From: an uncultured Clostridium sp.
GTDB taxonomy: Bacteria > Bacillota > Clostridia > TANB77 > CAG-508
Direction of reading: 5' to 3'
NCBI GenBank assembly: GCA_905213875.1
Contig: CAJMJN010000005.1
Coordinates: forward strand, 1-60,885
Length of the DNA: 60,885 bases
Below are positions 17,906 through 27,400 of the stretch, piece after piece. The number at the start of each line of letters is the position of its first letter. Within the stretch, counting starts at the first letter, position 1. The translations under genes were made by a program, and so were the position numbers. The notes below the pieces were generated by a model. It worked only from the letters and a program-made list of their open reading frames with translations. It ran no database searches and was not told where the DNA came from.

Positions 17906-19987
17906 TTAATCTTTTTTAGTTCTTGAAGCAACAATTGCCTCTAATACTGATTTTGGAACTTCATCATAATGAGATGGTTCCATTGAGTATGTTCCTCTAC
18001 CTTGTGTTCTAGAACGAAGTTCAGTTGCATAACCAAACATTTCTGATAATGGTATAAATGAGTGGATTTCTTGTATTCCATCAACATTATCCATTCCTTC
18101 TAATCTACCACGTCTAGAGTTTACATCTCCAATAACGTCTCCCATGTATTCTTCTGGAACTGTTATTTCAACTTTCATAATTGGTTCTAATATAACTGCT
18201 CCACCTTGTTTCATACCTTCTTTGAAGGCCATAGCTGCAGCTATTTTGAACGCCATTTCTGAAGAGTCAACTTCATGGTATGAACCATCAACTAATGATA
18301 CTTTGAAATCTGTAACTGGGTAACCAGCTAAGATACCTGTTTCAGCAGCTTCTCTCATACCTTGTTCAATTGGTTTAATATATTCTTTTGGAACAGCTCC
18401 TCCAACAATTTTGCTTTCAAATTCTATTCCTTTACCTGGTTCTAATGGTTCCATTTCAAACCAAACATCACCATATTGTCCTTTACCACCAGATTGACGA
18501 ATAAATTTACCTTGAACTCTTACACTCTTTCTAATTGTTTCTTTGTAAGCAACTTGTGGTTTACCTACATTACATTCAACTTTAAATTCTCTTTTTAAAC
18601 GATCAACAATTATATCTAAGTGTAATTCACCCATACCAGCTATAATTGTTTGTCCTGTTTCATGATTTGTATGAACTTTGAATGTTGGGTCTTCTTCAGC
18701 TAATTTGCTTAATGCAATTCCCATTTTTTCTTGAGCTACTTTATCTTTTGGCTCAATAGCTATATCAATAACTGGATCTGGGAATTCCATTTGTTCTAAT
18801 ATAACTGGATGATTCAAATCACATAAAGTATCTCCTGTTGTAACATTTTTTATACCAACAGCTGCTGCAATATCTCCAGCATATACTTTTTCAATATCTT
18901 GTCTATGATTTGAATGCATTTGAAGAATTCTACCAATTCTTTCTTTTTTATCTTTATTAGAGTTTAATACTGTTGAACCTGTTTCTAATGTTCCTGAGTA
19001 TACTCTAAAGAAGCATAATTTTCCAACAAATGGGTCTGTTGCGATTTTGAATGCTAAAGCTGCAAATGGTTCTTTGTCAGAAGTTTTAACTTCTACTTCG
19101 TTTCCATCTAAATCTGTACCTTTAATATGAGGTATGTCGATTGGTGATGGCATATAATCAACTATAGCATCTAATAATTCTTGAACACCTTTGTTTTTAT
19201 ATGATGAACCACATGTTACAGGTACTATTGTGTTAGCAATTGTTCCTTTACGTAATCCTTTTTTGATTTCTTCTTCTGTTAGTTCTTCACCTTCAAGGTA
19301 TTTCATCATTAAATCTTCATCTTGATCAGCAACAGCTTCAAGCATAGTTGCTCTCCATTTTTCAGCATCTTCTTTCATATCGTCTGGAATTTCTTTTTCA
19401 ACAATATGTTCTCCTAATTTATCGTCTTGGATAAATGCTTTCATTTTAATTAAGTCAACTATTCCTTGGAAATTATCTTCAGCTCCAACTGGTAATTGAA
19501 TTGGAACAGCATTTGCATGTAATCTGTTCTTTAATTGATCAACACAAAGCATGAAGTTAGCTCCTGTGATATCCATTTTATTTACATATACCATTCTTGG
19601 AACATTGTATTTATCAGCTTGTCTCCAAACTGTTTCTGTTTGTGGTTGAACTCCACCTCTTGCGGCTAAAACTGTAACAGAACCATCTAAAACTCTTAGA
19701 GATCTTTGAACTTCTACTGTAAAGTCAACGTGACCTGGTGTGTCTATAATATTTATTCTATTATTTTTCCAGAAACATGTTGTAGCAGCAGATGTAATTG
19801 TTATACCTCTTTCTTGTTCTTGTTCCATCCAGTCCATTGTTGCAGCACCTTCGTGAACTTCTCCTATTTTATGAGTTTTACCTGTATAAAATAGAATTCT
19901 TTCAGTTGTAGTTGTTTTACCTGCATCTATATGGGCCATAATTCCTATATTTCTAGTTCTTTCTAATGGGTATTCTCTACCTGCCAT
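17906..19987 (-). CDS. fusA: Translation elongation factor G
   Basis: 693 residues, normal length. G1 AHIDAGKTT at 17-25, G2 region RGITITSAATTC, G3 DTPGHVDFTVEV, G4 NKMD. Domains II-V are complete to KSVLEAIVASRTKKD. It catalyses GTP-driven translocation of tRNA-mRNA on the ribosome. It is the third gene of the str operon. Its RBS (AGGGGA) lies downstream of a 130-base hairpin that fills the gap after rpsG. Confidence 0.99.
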   Translation of the reverse strand: MAGREYPLERTRNIGIMAHIDAGKTTTTERILFYTGKTHKIGEVHEGAATMDWMEQEQERGITITSAATTCFWKNNRINIIDTPGHVDFTVEVQRSLRVLDGSVTVLAARGGVQPQTETVWRQADKYNVPRMVYVNKMDITGANFMLCVDQLKNRLHANAVPIQLPVGAEDNFQGIVDLIKMKAFIQDDKLGEHIVEKEIPDDMKEDAEKWRATMLEAVADQDEDLMMKYLEGEELTEEEIKKGLRKGTIANTIVPVTCGSSYKNKGVQELLDAIVDYMPSPIDIPHIKGTDLDGNEVEVKTSDKEPFAALAFKIATDPFVGKLCFFRVYSGTLETGSTVLNSNKDKKERIGRILQMHSNHRQDIEKVYAGDIAAAVGIKNVTTGDTLCDLNHPVILEQMEFPDPVIDIAIEPKDKVAQEKMGIALSKLAEEDPTFKVHTNHETGQTIIAGMGELHLDIIVDRLKREFKVECNVGKPQVAYKETIRKSVRVQGKFIRQSGGKGQYGDVWFEMEPLEPGKGIEFESKIVGGAVPKEYIKPIEQGMREAAETGILAGYPVTDFKVSLVDGSYHEVDSSEMAFKIAAAMAFKEGMKQGGAVILEPIMKVEITVPEEYMGDVIGDVNSRRGRLEGMDNVDGIQEIHSFIPLSEMFGYATELRSRTQGRGTYSMEPSHYDEVPKSVLEAIVASRTKKD

Positions 19988-20051
19988 TTTAAAAATTCCC
20001 CTTTCTAGGTTTTTTATAAAATTTAAATAATATTCAATTTATTTATTATGT

Positions 20052-20182
20052 GTAAATTTTGATTAAAATTGATAAGATGTGCATTTTATGAAATTATTGC
20101 AAGCTGATGGCGTACATTGGTACGTCGAAGTTTGCAATAGTTGAATAAAACACGCAGATTATTGATTTTAATCGAATTTTTA
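20052..20182. repeat. Long intercistronic hairpin between rpsG and fusA
   Basis: Two arms of about 60 bases (near 20054-20115 and 20120-20179) are imperfect reverse complements, with many of the mismatches being T/C or G/A pairs that become G-U pairs in RNA. The apex reads GTACATTGGTACGTCGAAG. The hairpin starts at the rpsG stop codon. The apex and flanks match the rpsL-rpsG hairpin closely, so the two are copies of one element. Confidence 0.8.
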
Positions 20183-20650
20183 CCATTTGTAATGAGCAAA
20201 AGCCTTATTAGCCTCAGCCATTCTATGTGTATCTTCTTTTTTCTTAAATGCTCCACCGTTTCCAGCTACAGCGTCTAAGATTTCACCAGCTAATTTTTCA
20301 GCCATTGTTTTTTCATGTCTGTTTCTAGCATAAGTTACTAACCATCTTAAACCTAAAGTTTGTCTTCTTTCAGGTCTAATTTCTAATGGAACTTGGTATG
20401 TAGCTCCACCAACTCTTCTAGCCTTAACTTCTAGAACTGGCATGATATTTTCTAAAGCTGCTTCAAAAACTTCTAAAGGATCTTTTCCTTCTTTTTCTTT
20501 AATAATGTCAAATGCATCATAAACTATTTTTTGAGCAACTGATTTTTTACCATCTAACATTATGTTGTTTACTAATTTTGTAACAACTTTGCTGTTATAC
20601 ATTGGATCTGGTAATACATCTCTTTTTGCTATATATCCTTTTCTTGGCAC
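20180..20650 (-). CDS. rpsG: 30S ribosomal protein S7
   Basis: 156 residues, complete: MPRKGYIAKRDVLPDPMYNS, GGATYQVPLEIRPERRQTLG, and the C-terminal MAEANKAFAHYKW. It is a primary 16S rRNA binder nucleating the 30S head. It is the second gene of the str operon. The gaps on both sides (about 320 and 190 bases) are unusually large for this operon and are largely occupied by long inverted repeats. Confidence 0.99.
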   Translation of the reverse strand: MPRKGYIAKRDVLPDPMYNSKVVTKLVNNIMLDGKKSVAQKIVYDAFDIIKEKEGKDPLEVFEAALENIMPVLEVKARRVGGATYQVPLEIRPERRQTLGLRWLVTYARNRHEKTMAEKLAGEILDAVAGNGGAFKKKEDTHRMAEANKAFAHYKW

Positions 20651-20840
20651 TATTCTTCCCTCCTTAAATTTTTTTCTGATGTTTTATTTTGAAAACATCT
20701 CGGTACTCTGAAAAGCTTATGCTTTTCCGTATAGCGCTAATAAATCTATTCTAAATTTAAGTACCTTAAGTTTAGTAAGAATTACAAGCACTAAATTTGC
20801 TAAAACCTAAAAGCAAAATTAAAAGTTAATTCGCTAATTT

Positions 20841-20968
20841 TAAAAATGAAATTAATTAGGTATATTGTGCATTTTACAAATTTATTACAAGCTGAAGGTG
20901 TACGTTGGTACGTCGAAGTTTGTGATAAAAGAGTAAAATGTGCAAGATGCCTGATTTAGTTCATTTTT
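20841..20968. repeat. Long intercistronic hairpin between rpsL and rpsG
   Basis: Arms near 20841-20902 and 20907-20966 pair over their length, again with many mismatches of the G-U type (for instance AGGTATATTGTGCATTTTAC against AGGCATCTTGCACATTTTAC). The apex reads GTACGTTGGTACGTCGAAG, 18 of 19 bases identical to the rpsG-fusA copy. The element ends next to the rpsL stop. Bases 20651-20840, between this element and rpsG, hold no gene that I can see. Confidence 0.8.
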
Positions 20969-21382
20969 TTATTTTTTAGGTTTCTTAGCTCCATACTTAG
21001 AACGAGCTTGCATTCTGTCTTTAACACCTGCTGTATCTAATGTTCCTCTGATGATATGGTATCTAACACCTGGAAGGTCTTTTACCCTACCACCTCTGAT
21101 TAATACAACACTATGTTCTTGTAAGTTATGTCCAATACCTGGAATGTAAGATATAACTTCATAACCATTTGAAAGTCTAACTCTGGCAACTTTTCTTAAA
21201 GCTGAGTTTGGCTTTTTAGGTGTTACTGTTTTTACAACTGTACATACTCCTCTTTTTTGTGGTGCTCTATTGTTTGTTAATTTTTTATTTCTTGAGTTAT
21301 AACCATGACGAAGAGCTGGAGCTGTAACTTTACTTACTTTGTCTTTTCTTCCTTTTCTTACTAATTGATTAATTGTTGGCAC
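20969..21382 (-). CDS. rpsL: 30S ribosomal protein S12
   Basis: 137 residues with a GTG start behind AGGAGG. Conserved blocks PTINQLVRKGR, TPKKPNSALRKVARVRLSNG and GGRVKDLPGVRYHIIRG are intact; the decoding-centre lysines that mutate to streptomycin resistance are present (PKKPNS and GRVKDLPG). It is the first gene of the str operon. In most Firmicutes rpoC lies just upstream; here it is about 26 kb away and a coiled-coil protein gene takes that position. Confidence 0.99.
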   Translation of the reverse strand: MPTINQLVRKGRKDKVSKVTAPALRHGYNSRNKKLTNNRAPQKRGVCTVVKTVTPKKPNSALRKVARVRLSNGYEVISYIPGIGHNLQEHSVVLIRGGRVKDLPGVRYHIIRGTLDTAGVKDRMQARSKYGAKKPKK

Positions 21383-21502
21383 TTAAATTTCACCTCCTAC
21401 TTTTTTGTTTTTTACAAACTATTTAATATGAAATATTTATGTTTGTAAATTCTATTTTGTTACGGAATTGCATATTACACGCAATTTATTATAACAGTTT
21501 AT

Positions 21503-21531
21503 ATTTTAACATGTTCACATATATAAGTCAA
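21503..21531 (-). promoter_or_regulatory. Promoter of the str operon
   Basis: On the minus strand, TTGACT (21526-21531), a 17-base spacer, TAAAAT (21503-21508). It gives a leader of about 115 bases ahead of rpsL, in which no known leader RNA was recognised. Confidence 0.65.
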
Positions 21532-21567
21532 GAAAAACTTGGAATTTCTTCCAAGTTTTTCTTGCAT
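21531..21567. terminator. Terminator between the coiled-coil gene and rpsL
   Basis: CAAGAAAAACTTGGAA pairs with TTCCAAGTTTTTCTTG around a 5-base loop. On the minus strand the T-rich right arm can end transcripts from the 342-residue gene just before the str promoter, which it abuts. Confidence 0.65.
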
Positions 21568-21621
21568 TTTTTCTTTTACACTAAATACCTTAATTTATTG
21601 ATAAAATTATCAAAGAAATAT

Positions 21622-22650
21622 TTATCCTATTTCTTGTTCGTCATTTTCTTTTTGTTTTTCTTCACTTGTTTTTTCTTTTTTCTTATGACTTTCTATATAT
21701 TCATTTTCTTTACTTTCTTTTACTTTTTGGCTATATTCCTTATCTACATGTTTTCTTAATCCTTCTATAAATTCATCTCTTTCAGTCTTAGTTTCTACAT
21801 TTGGAGCTTTGCCTTCTTTTTCTTCTTTTTTGTCTTTATTTTTCCCAGCAACACGTGTTTTTATTTTTGTCCATAGTTTTTTAAAGAATCCTTGTTTTTT
21901 AGTTTCTACTAATGCTGTTTCTTCTTTTTCATCCACCATTTTTGAAACTTCTTTGCCCACATTTTGAAGTTCATCTTCTACCATTTGTTCTGCTTTTTCT
22001 TTATTTTTCTTTCCTAGTGGTGGTTGACTTTCATCTATTTTTCTAGTAAATCTTCCTTTAGAATCTGTAGCTCTTCTTTGTATTTCATCCCAATCTTTAT
22101 TTGTAAATAATGTCTTCCATGCTAAATCACATTTTGATATTTTAGCTTTTAATTCTTGTTCTCTCTCGCTTAAAACTTTACATGTTCTTGATAATTCTTG
22201 AGCTTTTTTGCTTAAATCTTCTTTTCCTTGTAATAATGCATTATATTCCTCATTAGTCATTTTCATTGTTTCTTCAGGATTATTTAATTTTTTTACTATT
22301 TCATTTAGTTCCTTTTTAGTTTCTTTAAAATCTTTTAAACTGTTCTCTTTTTCATTAACTACTTTCACTAATTTTGCATTTAAGGATGTTTGATATTGCT
22401 TTATTCCTTTAATTTGTCCTTTATTTTTAGAATAACCTTTTAAATTTTCTAATTTTTGTTTCTTTGCTTCAATATCTTTTGCCAAGTTTTCATTTTGATC
22501 ATTTTCTGAGCTGTTTTCTAAACTTTGTTCTTTCCCTTTTATCTCTTTTTCAAGATTTTCAATTTCTTTATTTATTTCTTCTTCTGTTTTTCCTGCATAT
22601 TTTGTATCAAATTCTTTATATACTCTACTAATTTTACTTTCTTTTTTCAT
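21622..22650 (-). CDS. Predicted cytoplasmic coiled-coil protein
   Basis: 342 residues, not recognised. No signal peptide or membrane helix. Residues 20-160 are K/E/N-rich with heptad-like spacing (EEINKEIENLEKEIKGKEQS; KKQKLENLKGYSK), which suggests a long coiled coil. A short conserved-looking middle (CDLAWKTLFTNKDWDEIQRR, about 196-215) is followed by a basic KGRFTRKIDES stretch and an extended charged C-terminus (KKEKTSEEKQKENDEQ). RBS AAAGGAGAG before ATG. It has its own terminator and lies upstream of the str operon. A structural or scaffold role is a guess. Confidence 0.7.
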   Translation of the reverse strand: MKKESKISRVYKEFDTKYAGKTEEEINKEIENLEKEIKGKEQSLENSSENDQNENLAKDIEAKKQKLENLKGYSKNKGQIKGIKQYQTSLNAKLVKVVNEKENSLKDFKETKKELNEIVKKLNNPEETMKMTNEEYNALLQGKEDLSKKAQELSRTCKVLSEREQELKAKISKCDLAWKTLFTNKDWDEIQRRATDSKGRFTRKIDESQPPLGKKNKEKAEQMVEDELQNVGKEVSKMVDEKEETALVETKKQGFFKKLWTKIKTRVAGKNKDKKEEKEGKAPNVETKTERDEFIEGLRKHVDKEYSQKVKESKENEYIESHKKKEKTSEEKQKENDEQEIG

Positions 22651-22780
22651 AGAAACTCTCCTTTACTTTCACTAACTCATATTATATATTTTATCATATT
22701 TTCTATTTTGTTTCAATAGTTTATGTAAATTTGTGTATTTTTAACCAATTTGTAATATTTTAGTAATATTTGTAATAAAA

Positions 22781-22816
22781 AAGAACTATAATTATTACTT
22801 AATAATTACAATTCTT
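22781..22816 (-). terminator. Terminator of trmFO
   Basis: AAGAACTATAATTATT (22781-22796) pairs with AATAATTACAATTCTT (22801-22816) around a 4-base loop, followed on the minus strand by TTTTTTATT. Confidence 0.7.
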
Positions 22817-22847
22817 ATAAATTAACTACTTTTTTGATATTTTAGAA

Positions 22848-24290
22848 TTAACTTTTAAACTCTTTTAAACTTCTTTCTGCTAATTTCATATATCGTTCTT
22901 TTTTATCTTTTATTTTCTTACCTTCTAATTCTGGCAAAATTCCAAAATTAGCATTCATTGGTTGGAATTTTTTATTTGGCGTAGATATGTATTTTGCCAA
23001 TGCTCCTATTACTGTATTTTCAGAAAAAATAATTTTTGCATTTTTAGCTATTTGTAATATTTCTTTTAATTCCGCTTCTTTTGTAACACTTTGTATTTCT
23101 TTTTTATTATTTTCACCTTGAACATTTTTATATCTTGCACAAGCATTTAAAGCTGCGACTAAACCAGACGAAATTGATTCTACATAACCTTCTACACCTG
23201 TTATTTGTCCTGCAAAATATATATTGGTATTTGATTTTAAATTATATGTTTCATCTAACAAATTACTTGAATTTATATATGTATTTCTATGCATTACGCC
23301 ATATTTCACAAATTCTGCATTTTCTAGGCCTGGTATCATACTAAACACTCTTTTTTGTTCTCCAAATTTTAGGTTTGTTTGAAATCCTACTAAATTGTAT
23401 ATACTTGCTTGTTTGTCATCTTGACGCAATTGAACAAGTGCATATGGCCTTTTAGCTGTTCTTGGGTCATCAAAACCAACTGGTTTTAACGGACCAAATC
23501 TTAATGTGTCTACTCCTCTTTTAGCCATTATTTCTACTGGCATACATCCTTCAAATATTTCTTTTTTCTCAAAATCATGTAATGTAACAACCTCTGCATT
23601 TACAAGTTCATTCCAAAATTTTTCGTATTCTTCTTGGTTCATTGGAAGGTTTATATAACTTTGCTCTTTTCCTTTTTGCTTTTCTATTCTTTCTTTCCAT
23701 TCTTCAATAGTTTCATCTTTTTTCTTTTCTTGACTGTATCTATCACCATAAAAAGCAATATTAAAATCTATGCTTTCTTTGCTAACAATCGGAGCAGCTG
23801 CATCATAAAAATACAACTTATCTTCACCTGTTAACTCTGAAATTTGTTTTGCTAAACCATCAGAAGTTAATGGCCCTGTAGCAATTATAACAATTCCATC
23901 TTCTGCCATTTGTTTAATATCTGTAATTTCTTTATTTATTACTTCTATTAATGGATTTTCATTAATTATGTCTGTAACCTTTTGCGAAAAAATATCTCTA
24001 TCAACTGCCAAAGCTTGACCTGCAGCAACACTTGTTTCATCTGCTACTTTTATTAAAAGTGAATCTAATTTTCTAAGTTCTTCTTTTAACAATCCACACG
24101 CATTTGTCAAAAGATTAGATTTAAAAGAATTACTACAAACTATTTCAGCTAAATTTTTATTAGAATGTGCAGGTGAAAATTTTTCTGGTTTCATTTCATA
24201 TAGTTTTACTTTTATTCCTTGTTTAGCTATTTGGTATGCCGCTTCGCTTCCAGCTAAACCTCCACCTATTACAGTTATATAATCTTTCAT
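22848..24290 (-). CDS. trmFO: tRNA (uracil-5-)-methyltransferase TrmFO (folate/FAD-dependent)
   Basis: 480 residues from ATG 24290, placed correctly behind GGAGGA; a TTG four codons upstream overlaps the RBS and is rejected. FAD motif GGGLAGSEAA near the start, then EMKPEKFSPAH, EIVCSNSFKSN, ATGPLTSDGLAK and YFAGQITGVEGYVES. It methylates U54 of the tRNA T-loop using methylene-tetrahydrofolate. Slightly longer than many homologues (about 435-460), with an insert near 205-225 (KKKDETIEEWKERIEKQKGK). The gene is downstream of the SNF2 helicase with REP-like repeats between them. Confidence 0.96.
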   Translation of the reverse strand: MKDYITVIGGGLAGSEAAYQIAKQGIKVKLYEMKPEKFSPAHSNKNLAEIVCSNSFKSNLLTNACGLLKEELRKLDSLLIKVADETSVAAGQALAVDRDIFSQKVTDIINENPLIEVINKEITDIKQMAEDGIVIIATGPLTSDGLAKQISELTGEDKLYFYDAAAPIVSKESIDFNIAFYGDRYSQEKKKDETIEEWKERIEKQKGKEQSYINLPMNQEEYEKFWNELVNAEVVTLHDFEKKEIFEGCMPVEIMAKRGVDTLRFGPLKPVGFDDPRTAKRPYALVQLRQDDKQASIYNLVGFQTNLKFGEQKRVFSMIPGLENAEFVKYGVMHRNTYINSSNLLDETYNLKSNTNIYFAGQITGVEGYVESISSGLVAALNACARYKNVQGENNKKEIQSVTKEAELKEILQIAKNAKIIFSENTVIGALAKYISTPNKKFQPMNANFGILPELEGKKIKDKKERYMKLAERSLKEFKS

Positions 24291-24300
24291 TTCTTCCTCC

Positions 24301-24419
24301 AATGATTTTGGGGACGGAGCAAAAAATTATTTTTATTTTTTGCTTATTCACCCCAAAAAAATTTTACTTTCCTTACTTGCTTTTTTAAAATGATTTTTTG
24401 CTCCGTCCCCAAAATCATT
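24301..24419. repeat. Inverted pair of REP-like hairpins with GGGGACGGAGC loops
   Basis: A 27-base sequence at 24301-24327 (AATGATTTTGGGGACGGAGC then AAAAAAT) recurs as a perfect reverse complement at about 24393-24419. Each unit can fold on its own: ATGATTTT pairs with an AAAATCAT-type arm around the GGGGACGGAGC loop. A degraded third unit (TTTTTTGCTTATTCACCCC) lies between, near 24338-24356. The right unit overlaps the helicase stop codon. The same unit recurs at ftsH. It can also act as the helicase terminator. Confidence 0.8.
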
Positions 24420-27400
24420 CAAACAAGTTCATTATTTCGTCTTTAGATAATTGATTTATAAATTTTGCTTTTGTATCTAGCATATTATTAGCTAATGTTG
24501 CTTTTCTTTCTTGTAATTCATATATTTTTTCTTCTATTGAATTTTTAGTTATTAACTTATATACTTGTACATTATTTTTCTGTCCTATCCTATAAGCTCT
24601 GTCTGTTGCTTGATTTTCTGTTGATATATTCCACCAAGGGTCATAATGAATTACCATATCGGCTCCTGTTAAATTTAGTCCTGTTCCTCCTGCTTTTAAT
24701 GATATTAAAAATACTTTTATTTCTGAATTTGCATTAAATTCGTCTACTAATTTGATTCTTTCGTCAACTTTTGTTGCTCCTGTAAGTTTTACATATGTAA
24801 TGTTTCTTTCTTTTAATTCTTTTTCAATTATTTGAAACATCGATGTATAACCTGAGAATAATAATATTTTGTGTCCTCCATTTATTGCATCCTCAATGAT
24901 TTCTATACATTGATCTAATTTACTACTTCCATCTTTATAATCACTTATAAATAAACTTGGGTGGCAACATATTTGTCTTAATCTTGTTAATGCTGCAAGT
25001 ATTTGCATATGTGAGTGTTCATAACCATTTAAATTTATTTGTTCTTGTATATCTTGTTTTGCTTGTGCTAAATAATTCAAATAAATTTTTTGTTGTTCTT
25101 CATTCATTTCATTATTCAATACTGTGACTGTTTTATCTGGTAATTCTGTTAAAACTTCTTTTTTGTTTCTTCTTAGCACAAATGGTTCTATAAGCATTTT
25201 TAATTTTTGCATTGCATTTTCGTCATTTTTCTTTACTATTGGCATTTCATATATATTTTTAAATTTTTTATATGTAAATAAATATCCTGGCATTATAAAA
25301 TCAAATATTGACCATAGTTCAGATAAAGAATTTTCTATTGGTGTTCCTGTTAAAGCATATCTTGTGTCTGCTTTTATTTGTTTTATTGCTTTTGCGTTTT
25401 TTGTTGTACTATTTTTTAAGTATTGTGCTTCATCTGCAATTATATAGCGGAACTTATAATTTTTTTCTTTGTATAAATCTATATCCCTTTTTAATAAATC
25501 ATATGATGTTATTACTAAATCATAATTTCCTATATTCTCTATTTGATTTTTTCTTTCTACCGCACTTCCTCTTATAACACAAGATTGTAAGTCTGGTGCA
25601 AATTTTTCTACTTCATTTAACCAGTTTAATGTTAATGAGCTAGGTGATACAACTAAACTTGCTCTTTTACCTTCATTTTGTGCATAATCAACTATTACAG
25701 ATAACATTTGTACTGTTTTACCTAATCCCATATCATCTGCAAGTATTCCGCCAAAGCGATATTTATCAAGTGTTTTTAACCACTTATATCCTGTTTTTTG
25801 ATAATATCTTAAATTTGCATTTAAGTTACTTGGTATTTCTGTAGTTTCTTCTAATTGCTCTTTATTTAAATTATTTATTATGTCTTTATATTCTTGATTT
25901 TTAAGTATTTCTGTTCCTTGTATCCCTTTTAAAAGTTGGTTTAAATATAATGTTCTATTTACCGGCAACTGTATTTCTCCATCTTGTAATTCTTTATAAT
26001 CAATTCCCATTCCAGTTGCTAATTTATCTAAGAATTCTATTTCTTTATTTTCTTGTAAATCAATAAAACTTCCATCTTTTAATCTATAGAATTTCTTTCT
26101 TAGTGAATATTTAGCCATTATATCTTCTAACTCTTTAGTATCTATATCTAATTTACTTAAATCTATAGATAATAAGTCATTTTCTACTTTTATTCCTAAT
26201 CCACCAATTTTAGGTGTTTTTATTTGTTTTGCCTTAAAATTTTCTGTTACCATTACTTCAAAATTTTTCATGTAATAATTTATATCTTCTGTTAAAAATC
26301 TATAAATGTCATCATCATATGGCAAAATAAATCTTGTATTTTTTGTATCTAACATAAATCCTGTTTTTCTTAACATATTTAATGACTTTGTTTCTTTTAT
26401 TTTGTTTCTTGAATATGGTATTTTCACATTATTTTCTAATGGATTAAATTCATTTTCTGCATACTGAAATTTTATATCTGCAATTAATTGGTTGTTTTCA
26501 TTAAAATCTAAATACATTTTTACTATCAATTCTTTAGGTTTGTATTTTTCTAATTCTTCTTCACTTATATTTTTAGTTACAATTGCATTTTTTACTTTGG
26601 GCATAACAACTGAGAAAAAATCTGATAATTCGTTTTTACTAAATTCTATTTGTGTTAAATAGTTTTGTTTAAACATTTCTAATAGTTTAAGATTTGTTCT
26701 TTCAAATTCTTTATTACATCTATATAGTTTTTTCTCGTCTAAAATGTATTTGTATTTTCTACCTATTAATATTATTTCTTCATATATTTCAACATTTGGA
26801 TATAAAACAAATTCTCCATTTTTCTTTTTTTCGAAAACAAATTGTATTTTAGGTTGTTCTTCTGTAAATTCTATTTTTGAATTTGCATAGTCTCTTTTAA
26901 AATTAACTTCTTTTCCCTTTAATGTATCAAATAAATCATCTATTCCACTATTTCCAACGATTATGTTTGTTTCATTTAGTGCTTTTCCATAATATCTATA
27001 ATTACTATTTGAATTAGAATTTGCATATTTTATTATTTCTGCATATTTCATTAGAAATTCTAATAACCCTTGACTTTCTTCTGCAAATGCTTCTTTTGTA
27101 TGTACAAATTCTAATTTTTCTCCATATTTAAAATATTCTTTGTTGATCATTCTTGTATAAAATTCTGATAAATTTTTTACTTTGTACATTCTTTTAGAAG
27201 TTCCTATTTTAAATTCAATTTTCATATCATTTAAAAATTTGTCATAATAAATTACTGGTTCTAATTGTATTTCTCCATTTTTCTTTATTTCATCTTCGCT
27301 TTCTGATATATCTTCCATTTCCTCTTGATAAAATGTATTTACAATTTGTTTAAAATTTCTGTATTCTTGTGCTTCTTTTGAAGTTTTTAAAACATTGTTT

